Below are positions 17,369 to 21,984 of a DNA stretch of 24,153 bases, piece by piece. The notes below the pieces were generated by a model that saw nothing but the letters and a program-made list of their open reading frames with translations, ran no database searches and was not told where the DNA came from. Position numbers and translations under genes: made by a program. This DNA comes from an uncultured Prevotella sp. (GTDB taxonomy: Bacteria > Bacteroidota > Bacteroidia > Bacteroidales > Bacteroidaceae): positions 1 through 24,153 of the forward strand of contig USJX01000046.1 of NCBI GenBank assembly GCA_900555035.1. Reading direction: 5' to 3'. How positions within the stretch are numbered: position 1 is the first letter of the stretch; each line of letters starts with the position of its first letter.

Positions 17369-17392
17369 ATTACATCGCAATCGCGATGTAAT
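17369..17392. promoter_or_regulatory. Palindromic operator of the truncated SusC-like gene
   Basis: ATTACATCGC (17369-17378) and GCGATGTAAT (17383-17392) are perfect inverted arms with a 4-nt spacer. The site occupies the -33 position of the promoter at 17403-17410, which has no TTTG there. This suggests activation by a dimeric regulator. Confidence 0.5.
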
Positions 17393-17402
17393 AATGCTGC
17401 CG

Positions 17403-17410
17403 TACCTTTG
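17403..17410 (+). promoter_or_regulatory. -7 element of the truncated SusC-like gene
   Basis: TACCTTTG followed by CAAC, 25 bp before ATG 17436. No -33 TTTG; the palindrome 17369-17392 lies there instead. Confidence 0.55.
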
Positions 17411-17435
17411 CAACCGTAATCAAACGATATAGGTC

Positions 17436-17648
17436 ATGAATGCTAAAAGGGGAATTATTGTATTAGGATTGCTCTCGGCGGCTAGCATGCCAACGTGGGC
17501 ACAACAAATTAAAGGAGTGGTTATCGACCAGAAATCGAAAGAGACACTCATCGGTGCAGTCGTCACTGTGGATGGAACCAACGTGAAGGCTATCACCAAC
17601 ATCGACGGAAACTTCCAGATCGATGGATTGGATAAAGGATGCCCTTGA
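17436..17648 (+). pseudogene. Truncated SusC-like TonB-dependent transporter (N-terminal fragment)
   Basis: Seventy codons remain of a second SusC-family gene, divergent from the first. The signal peptide MNAKRGIIVLGLLSAASMPTWAQ is intact. The start of the carboxypeptidase-regulatory-like domain follows (QIKGVVIDQKSKETLIGAVVTVDGTNVKAITNIDGNFQIDGLDKG). Then the frame reads CP and stops at 17646. Normal family members continue for about 900 more residues. The promoter and palindromic operator upstream look intact, so a short exported peptide may still be made. The break at about 17637-17641 is joined to unrelated coding-looking sequence in the +1 frame, consistent with an internal deletion rather than a point mutation. 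Confidence 0.8.
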
Positions 17649-17715
17649 CTGGAGCATCGGGTATGCGTATGCCAACCGTCATAAGGTTTTCTTTTATTGG
17701 AACATGGCACAGTGA
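17638..17715 (+). pseudogene. Orphan C-terminal coding tail next to the SusC fragment
   Basis: In the frame one base beyond the SusC fragment the sequence reads DALDWSIGYAYANRHKVFFY and on to WNMAQ, then stops inside a terminator hairpin. It looks like the natural end of some other gene in the same operon. I cannot identify the parent protein. Short length keeps confidence low. Confidence 0.35.
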
Positions 17716-17734
17716 TTTGCGCCATGCTTTTTTT
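17703..17734 (+). terminator. Intrinsic terminator after the orphan tail
   Basis: CATGGC (17703-17708) pairs with GCCATG (17721-17726), followed by C and seven T's (17728-17734). This is a plus-strand terminator overlapping the orphan stop codon. Confidence 0.7.
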
Positions 17735-17750
17735 GTTGTGTTATGGAGGG

Positions 17751-17784
17751 AAAGAGGTTGTATCATAAGTGACACAACCTCTTT
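17751..17784. terminator. Hairpin between the plus-strand scar and the minus-strand toxin cassette
   Basis: AAAGAGGTTGT (17751-17761) and ACAACCTCTTT (17774-17784) form an 11-bp perfect stem. It lies 9 bp past the stop codon of the 17793 gene and can end transcripts from the minus strand. T runs are short on both sides. Confidence 0.6.
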
Positions 17785-17792
17785 GGTAATTA

Positions 17793-17996
17793 CTAGCAAA
17801 GCTCCTCCGTCAAGTAACGAGAGGCCAAAGCTTCTATATCTATCCTGTCTGTTTTTTGAATTTCTTCAATAACAGCATCTGTGCAATCATCGTTCATTAC
17901 CACACCAATTGCTTCGCTAGGAGTAAGGTTACATTCTTTTGCTATATAACAAGCAATTTCACCTAATACGTTTTCATAATTATACTTATTCCCCAT
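17793..17996 (-). CDS. Small DUF3791-like protein
   Basis: A 67-aa protein starting at ATG 17996 (MGNKYNYENVLGEIACYIAKECNLTPSEAIGVVMND...), 4 bp after the DUF3990 stop codon. The frame is open further upstream, but those starts would overlap the DUF3990 gene. It is helical and acidic, with no signal peptide or membrane segment. Small proteins of the DUF3791 type often sit next to DUF3990 genes in Bacteroidota and Firmicutes; the assignment here rests on position, size and the N-L-T-P-S-E-A-I helix and is tentative. It may be an accessory or immunity part of the toxin cassette. Confidence 0.55.
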   Translation of the reverse strand: MGNKYNYENVLGEIACYIAKECNLTPSEAIGVVMNDDCTDAVIEEIQKTDRIDIEALASRYLTEELC

Positions 17997-18000
17997 ATTC

Positions 18001-18492
18001 TCAATCTTTAATAAGTTCATTAATAGCCTTTTGTGTACAAAAACAATATTGAATATAGCTAAGTCCAAATTGGGATATTCTGGAAACCAGAAAACTCAAG
18101 TTGCTTTCATCAAGATAAGCTTCCCCGCATTGGCGTATATAGTTTTTTATTTCTTGATCAATGAAGGCATCTGCTACGGGTCCAATAACAATATCGTAGT
18201 CATGTTTGAATCCGCTTTCTTCCCTGTTCTGGAGAATGAACTTTGCCCATTCTGTTGTGAATCCTTCAAAAATTTTAATTTGAAGTCCTTTTTTCTCACC
18301 TATATTAGGATAAAACAGGAACGCATTGACTGTAATTTTTCCTCCATGAAGAAAAGCGCTGCGTTTACCCATTTGCCAAGCTCTTTTCCAATTTGGAGTG
18401 AGATAGAATCCTTTGCCAAAATCGTTTTTCCCTTTGCATTTGGAAAGATCAGGAGTAAGAATCTCTGTATAGCTTCCATGCAGCAATCTCAT
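18001..18492 (-). CDS. DUF3990 protein, ADP-ribosyltransferase-like putative toxin
   Basis: A 163-aa protein with the DUF3990 signature. It opens LLHGSYTEI (His5), then has NDFGKGFYLTPNWKRAWQMGKR (Tyr30), the H and Y parts of the ART H-Y-E catalytic triad. A later hydrophobic strand VNAFLFYP follows, then DYDIVIGPVADAFI. DUF3990 belongs to the ADP-ribosyltransferase superfamily, and several members are toxins. Its ATG overlaps the stop codon of the HTH gene as ATGA, so the two are translationally coupled, as in toxin-antitoxin pairs. The target is unknown. I am confident of the family and only moderately of toxicity. Confidence 0.8.
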   Translation of the reverse strand: MRLLHGSYTEILTPDLSKCKGKNDFGKGFYLTPNWKRAWQMGKRSAFLHGGKITVNAFLFYPNIGEKKGLQIKIFEGFTTEWAKFILQNREESGFKHDYDIVIGPVADAFIDQEIKNYIRQCGEAYLDESNLSFLVSRISQFGLSYIQYCFCTQKAINELIKD

Positions 18493-18968
18493 GATACCAT
18501 TACCCTCCTTTCCTTTTTCTTAGCTTTTACGATATGATTATTGCAGACACGAGTCAAATCCTCTATGATTTGCTCCCTTGGCAGAGTCTGCTCTATTTCC
18601 CAGTTCTCCTCCAAAAATCTGATGCCTTGATTCTTTTGGAGGAAGTTGAAAGCTTTCTGCTTGGTAATTTTCTTGTCTTCTGCAAACCAGCAAGCTGCAA
18701 CTGTGACAAAGATAGTTGCCTTCATCATAGTCTCAGCAGACGGATACTGGCTGTCTATATACACACTCAGTTTCTCGCCCATAGCCTCCAGGAGGACAGA
18801 AGCATCATCTATAGAGATGTTGGTCTTGCCACTCTCAATCTTACTGATGCTACTTTTGCCCAAACCCATATATTTTCCAAGAGCCTCTTGCGATAGCCCT
18901 TTTTCCTGACGAACTTTTTTCACTATGCCTCCCAGGATATTATCTGTATTATCGATTTTTTTTTTCAT
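18489..18968 (-). CDS. XRE-family HTH regulator, putative antitoxin
   Basis: A 159-aa protein from ATG 18968 (MKKKIDNTDNILGGIVKKVRQEKG...). Earlier in-frame starts lie upstream of the promoter. The XRE helix-turn-helix (VRQEKGLSQEALGKYMGLGKSSISKIESGKTNISIDDASVLLEAMGEKL) occupies roughly residues 17-66. An extra C-terminal domain of about 85 residues (SAETMMKATIFVTVAACWFAEDKKITKQKAFNFLQKNQGIRFLEENW...) probably binds the toxin. It heads the three-gene cassette and overlaps the DUF3990 gene by 4 bp. It likely represses its own promoter. Confidence 0.85.
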   Translation of the reverse strand: MKKKIDNTDNILGGIVKKVRQEKGLSQEALGKYMGLGKSSISKIESGKTNISIDDASVLLEAMGEKLSVYIDSQYPSAETMMKATIFVTVAACWFAEDKKITKQKAFNFLQKNQGIRFLEENWEIEQTLPREQIIEDLTRVCNNHIVKAKKKERRVMVS

Positions 18969-18985
18969 ATCTGTTCTTTTTGGGA

Positions 18986-19016
18986 CAAAAATAGCCAAAG
19001 TTTCCCAAACGAGCAA
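18986..19016 (-). promoter_or_regulatory. Promoter of the HTH-DUF3990 cassette
   Basis: On the minus strand TTG (19016-19014), 20 nt, TATTTTTG (18993-18986). It lies 17 bp above the ATG at 18968, giving a very short leader. Confidence 0.6.
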
Positions 19017-19108
19017 CTTTTTTAACTTAAAGTTGTATAAAAAAGAACTTGAAGAAGATATTTCATATTTTGTCAACAAGTCTCAAAAAGATGCATATCT
19101 ATCTTCAA

Positions 19109-19141
19109 AAGTTTGATGTCCTGAAATAGGACATCAAACTT
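19109..19141 (-). terminator. Terminator of the nitroreductase lipoprotein gene
   Basis: A perfect 14-bp stem (19109-19122 with 19128-19141) with loop GAAAT, followed on the minus strand by CTTTTG. It lies 24 bp after the stop codon at 19166. Its core, TTGATGTCCTGAAA...AGGACATCAA, recurs at 20090-20124. Confidence 0.8.
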
Positions 19142-19165
19142 CATTTATCTTATTATCTCAATATC

Positions 19166-19798
19166 CTAATCCATGAACTTGATCATATCCTGATGTCTTG
19201 GCTTTGCCTCCGGCGATTCGGCAGGATAACCCAGGGCGATGCAGTAGAGCAGCTTGTAATTCTTGGAGAATGCCATGCGGTCGAGGTAAGGCTTGGCTGA
19301 CGGCGAATCCAATATCCAACGGGCAGAACTGCCCAGGCAGCAGGAGCCGATGCCCCTTGACCATGCTGCAAGAATGATGTTCTCGCCAAGCAAGCCGCAA
19401 TCAATCTGCGCCATATCATAAGTAGTATCATAGGCGATGCAAACCACGCATGGAGCATTCACGAAGATGTTCTTGAAGCCCTTGCGCTCGGCTATCTTCG
19501 GATTATCCTTTACCACGGCTTGGGTTATCGAATCGATGAGTGCAGGAGAATCTATCACTCTGATTTCGTACGACTGCAGGTTCTGTCCGTTTGGCGCATG
19601 GATGCCGCATTTCAGAATCTCGTTCAGGGTATCGCGGCTGATAACGGAATCCTTGTAAGCACGGATGCTTCTGCGACTCATCATCAAATCGGTTACCACA
19701 CTTGCAGAGTCAACGCTGGCCGTTGCCTCCGGCTGTCTGTTCTCATTGCAGGCAGTCAACATCAGTGCAGCTGCCAAACCTAAGAAAATCTTCTTCAT
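19166..19798 (-). CDS. Nitroreductase-family lipoprotein
   Basis: A 210-aa protein from ATG 19798 (MKKIFLGLAAALMLTACNENRQPEA). The lipobox LTAC puts the lipidated Cys at 17; the following residues are not an acidic run, so a periplasm-facing anchor is likely. The nitroreductase fold follows. SRRSIRAYKDSVI (about 41-53) is the FMN-phosphate-binding segment. HAPNGQNLQSYE and the C-terminal SRGIGSCCLGSSAR and YCIALGYPAESPEAKPR are also typical. Members reduce nitro compounds, quinones or related substrates with FMN and NAD(P)H. An exported, lipid-anchored form is unusual because flavin must be carried across or loaded outside the cytoplasm. A start at 19807 is also possible. The longer open frame above (to 19957) runs through the repeat-containing leader and is not coding. 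Confidence 0.85.
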   Translation of the reverse strand: MKKIFLGLAAALMLTACNENRQPEATASVDSASVVTDLMMSRRSIRAYKDSVISRDTLNEILKCGIHAPNGQNLQSYEIRVIDSPALIDSITQAVVKDNPKIAERKGFKNIFVNAPCVVCIAYDTTYDMAQIDCGLLGENIILAAWSRGIGSCCLGSSARWILDSPSAKPYLDRMAFSKNYKLLYCIALGYPAESPEAKPRHQDMIKFMD

Positions 19799-19809
19799 AT
19801 CACTCATGA

Positions 19810-19925
19810 TTAAACATATATGATTAAACATATATTGATAATTAGTATTTATCCATGTAGCGTTATTAGTATATATCCACGTGCGACTATTAGTAAATAG
19901 CGTCGTAGAGTTATTAGTATATACC
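19810..19925 (-). repeat. Degenerate tandem repeats in the nitroreductase leader
   Basis: Two copies of ATGATTAAACATAT lie near the start codon. Four units of about 24-25 bp follow, each beginning ATTAGTAtwtA (around 19839, 19865, 19890 and 19913). They fill most of the predicted 5' untranslated region. Confidence 0.6.
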
Positions 19926-19928
19926 GTG

Positions 19929-19957
19929 CAAATATAGCAATTAATTCTGATATTCAA
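19929..19957 (-). promoter_or_regulatory. Promoter of the nitroreductase lipoprotein gene
   Basis: On the minus strand TTG (19957-19955), 18 nt, TATATTTG (19936-19929). Initiation near 19922 gives a leader of about 120 nt. Confidence 0.6.
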
Positions 19958-20050
19958 GAAGATACCTCATAACTTTTAAGAGTTTTTATTGTTCTTTTAT
20001 GCAAAACTTTCGTGCTTTTACCTACAAGTTATGGGGAAGATTGACATACA

Positions 20051-20072
20051 TCTCTTCAGAAAACTGAAGAGA
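20051..20072. repeat. Small hairpin
   Basis: TCTCTTCAG (20051-20059) and CTGAAGAGA (20064-20072) form a perfect 9-bp stem with an AAAA loop. A further copy of the right arm follows at 20074-20081. Confidence 0.6.
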
Positions 20073-20089
20073 TCTGAAGAGAGATTTTC

Positions 20090-20124
20090 AAGGGTTGACG
20101 TCCTGAAACAGGACATCAACCCTT
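20090..20124. terminator. Strong hairpin with the same core as 19109-19141
   Basis: A 16-bp stem (20090-20105 with 20109-20124), one G-U pair, AAA loop. It lacks an adjacent gene to terminate and may be a repeat family member rather than a terminator. Confidence 0.5.
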
Positions 20125-20183
20125 GCTTATACTTTGTAAATTTTAAAGAACACTTTTTATGTGAATATGATATCCTGTTTCAT

Positions 20184-20434
20184 CCTTCAGAATCAGTTGT
20201 TCCGTATTCAGTATTCAGTTATTCAGTTTTTTTTTGGATAGGTACTCGGAATGGGGATAGAAAACTCAGATATCCCAAAACACGGAAAATGTAAATTTTA
20301 AAATACTATTATTTTATTATATATATATTATATTATATATAAGTTAATAAACTTTATTTTTCTATGGGTAAAGGTAATAGGCCGAAAAAAAACTGAATAA
20401 CTGAATAACTGAATACGGACGGGGTGTTCTGAAG
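20184..20434. repeat. Large imperfect inverted repeat with an AT-rich centre
   Basis: The arms 20184-20237 and 20382-20434 contain CTTCAGAA, CCGTATTCAG, repeated TTCAGTTA units and a T8-T9 tract (reverse complement on the right). They flank about 145 bp that includes a near-pure A/T stretch. Confidence 0.75.
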
Positions 20435-20438
20435 AGAA

Positions 20439-20492
20439 CTATGAGTTACGGGGAAGAAAGCTATGAGTTACGACCCGGAAAACTATGAGTTA
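20439..20492 (+). repeat. Three CTATGAGTTA repeats at 22-bp spacing
   Basis: CTATGAGTTA begins at 20439, 20461 and 20483, exactly 22 bp apart. The first two continue with ACG(G/A). The third runs into a T-rich segment with the small palindrome TTAGTT...AACTAA. Confidence 0.7.
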
Positions 20493-20554
20493 GTTTTTTT
20501 AACTAAAAAACAGAGAATCCGGATTCTAAAATCGAGGCTTATCACAGGGCAAAA

Positions 20555-20586
20555 TTTGGCGGTATCGAAGTTTTTTCGTATCTTTG
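20555..20586 (+). promoter_or_regulatory. Promoter of the 20658 membrane protein gene
   Basis: TTTG at 20555-20558, exactly 20 nt, TATCTTTG at 20579-20586. The 20-mer at 20571-20590 is repeated exactly at 21345-21364 in the next promoter. Confidence 0.8.
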
Positions 20587-20657
20587 CCGCCATATTTGTG
20601 ATATGAGTTTCACAAATAACAAGCAAAACCGTTTATTAATCATCAAACTTAGAAATT

Positions 20658-21329
20658 ATGGCAAGAACAAGAATCATGAATCCGATAGAATTGACTCGCA
20701 TGGCGCAATATGCCATGTATGCATATTGCATTTTCGCATTGTTTTCGCTGGCATTTTCTGTTTGCAGACAAGCGGGCTTATCCTTCAGAACAAGTCCCAT
20801 TCTGATTCCATTAAGTCCCATCCTGGTTACCATCAAGCAACTGGTCTTGCAGCTCGCCCCTATAGCTTTATGGGGAATATTCCGCTACACACTACCGGCA
20901 GGCGTAAAATTGCTACGACGCTGCAGCGAGTTGATGGTACTTTACTATGTGCTCTCATTCATCCTGGGCCAATGCTTCAATCTTCATCTCGTAACGATGA
21001 TGCAGAACGGGCAGATTACCAAGATGGCTTCCATACTCACCTGGACAGAAAGCACGATGGGCCTGATTTCCGTCATCGCCTCCCTGGTAGCCGGCTGCCA
21101 TCTGTGCAGCAAGCACAGGGGCAACATGCGCAAACTGGGCATAGCCCTTGTCCTGGTTTTCATCGCATGGCTGCTATGCTCGAATCTCCTCCCTGCGGCA
21201 GTGTTTTACCTGGCAGGCAACACCCAGCAAACAGCCTTCACCAGCGTGAACATCATCAATATGATAACAACAACATCGGCATATATATACGCCTACTACA
21301 TGATGTATCGGGCGATAAAAACGAAATAA
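20658..21329 (+). CDS. Polytopic membrane protein of unknown function
   Basis: A 223-aa inner-membrane protein with about six hydrophobic helices, near residues 17-36, 47-75, 90-106, 125-148, 158-185 and 196-217. Basic residues (RYTLPAGVKLLRR, SKHRGNMRK) lie in the connecting loops. I recognise no domain; DUF2975-like small membrane proteins have a comparable size and layout, but this is only a possibility. ATG 20658 is used; ATG 20676 (MNPIELTRMAQ) is an alternative. A consensus promoter lies about 70 bp upstream. It is followed at once by the promoter of the next gene, whose -33 element touches the stop codon, so it is probably its own transcript with read-through into the nitroreductase-MutS pair possible. 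Confidence 0.75.
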   Translation: MARTRIMNPIELTRMAQYAMYAYCIFALFSLAFSVCRQAGLSFRTSPILIPLSPILVTIKQLVLQLAPIALWGIFRYTLPAGVKLLRRCSELMVLYYVLSFILGQCFNLHLVTMMQNGQITKMASILTWTESTMGLISVIASLVAGCHLCSKHRGNMRKLGIALVLVFIAWLLCSNLLPAAVFYLAGNTQQTAFTSVNIINMITTTSAYIYAYYMMYRAIKTK

Positions 21330-21361
21330 TTTGGTGATGCGACGTTTTTTTCGTATCTTTG
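21330..21361 (+). promoter_or_regulatory. Promoter of the nitroreductase-MutS-like operon
   Basis: TTTG at 21330-21333, directly after the preceding stop codon, 20 nt, TATCTTTG at 21354-21361. Confidence 0.8.
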
Positions 21362-21401
21362 CCGCAAAATATGCGGCGTTTCTTGATAAATAATGCCGCA
21401 T
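21361..21401 (+). promoter_or_regulatory. Three-arm leader with alternative hairpins
   Basis: GCCGCA (21361-21366), ATGCGGC (21371-21377) and GCCGCAT (21395-21401). The middle arm can pair with either flanking arm, giving two exclusive hairpins at the very start of the mRNA. Confidence 0.45.
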
Positions 21402-21426
21402 AAGATAAAATTAGAAATGCAGCAAA

Positions 21427-21972
21427 ATGATGGAAAAGAATCAGATTTTTGAAAATATCATGAGCCGTACATCGGTGAGAAGTTATACAGAAAAGCCTGT
21501 AGAACAGGAGAAGGTGGAGATGATGCTGCGTGCCGGCATGGCAGCTCCATCGGCTTGCAACAAGCAGCCTTGGCATTTTGTGGTTATCAACGACAGAGAG
21601 ATTCTCGACCAGATACCACAGTTCAGCCCTTATGCTAGCATGGTGAAGCAGGCACCGCTCGCCATTGTGGTTTGCGGATGCCTGGACAAGACGCTGGAAG
21701 GCATCGAGCAGGAGTTCTGGATTCAAGACTGCTCGGCAGCCACGGAGAACATCCTGCTGATGGCTCACGGGTTGGGACTTGGCGGAGTATGGACAGCCCT
21801 CTATCCTCTGAAAGAACGATACGAGGGAATGCAGCAACTGCTGCATCTGCCCAAGACGATGATTCCGCTCAACACCCTCATCATCGGATATCCGAAGAAT
21901 CAGGTGGCAGCAAAGGAAAAGTGGAAAGAGGAGAATGTATCCTATAATAAATGGATGGAGAAAAATTCATAA
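21427..21972 (+). CDS. Nitroreductase family protein
   Basis: A 181-aa cytoplasmic flavoprotein. FMN-binding segment MSRTSVRSYTEKPVEQEKVEMMLRAGMAAPSACNKQPWHFVV (about 12-53), then the mid-domain YASMVKQAPLAIVVCG and QDCSAATENILLMAHGLGLGGVWTALYP, and the C-terminal LIIGYPKNQVAAKEKW, are all typical of the family. Members reduce nitro compounds, quinones or flavins with NAD(P)H. The length is normal. It is first in an operon with the MutS-like gene 12 bp downstream. It belongs to a different subgroup from the lipoprotein at 19166-19798. ATG 21427 and ATG 21430 are both possible starts. Confidence 0.9.
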   Translation: MMEKNQIFENIMSRTSVRSYTEKPVEQEKVEMMLRAGMAAPSACNKQPWHFVVINDREILDQIPQFSPYASMVKQAPLAIVVCGCLDKTLEGIEQEFWIQDCSAATENILLMAHGLGLGGVWTALYPLKERYEGMQQLLHLPKTMIPLNTLIIGYPKNQVAAKEKWKEENVSYNKWMEKNS

Positions 21973-21984
21973 TAAAGAAAAAGT

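Larger units (their letters stand above)
19958..20554. other. Long intergenic region rich in secondary structure
   Basis: About 600 bp without a convincing gene. An open plus-strand frame from 19989 has no domain and runs through hairpins and poly-T, so I reject it. The region holds tandem hairpins (20051-20124), a large imperfect inverted repeat (20184-20434), an AT-only core (about 20295-20360) and three 22-bp-spaced repeats (20439-20492). Confidence 0.7.

Noticed and set aside
17751..17784. Hairpin considered as an insertion-sequence terminal repeat at the SusC deletion scar
   Set aside because: No transposase, matching distal end or target duplication is visible, so a terminator is the simpler reading.
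19799..19957. Extension of the nitroreductase frame upstream of ATG 19798
   Set aside because: It covers the tandem-repeat leader and the -7 element, and would place 53 residues before the lipoprotein signal.
19989..20294. Plus-strand open frame of 101 codons in the large intergenic region
   Set aside because: It runs through two hairpins and a poly-T tract, has no promoter of the local type, and has no recognisable domain.
20439..20492. CTATGAGTTA array considered as a CRISPR array
   Set aside because: Repeats are only 10 bp with 12-bp spacing and three copies, and no cas gene is present.
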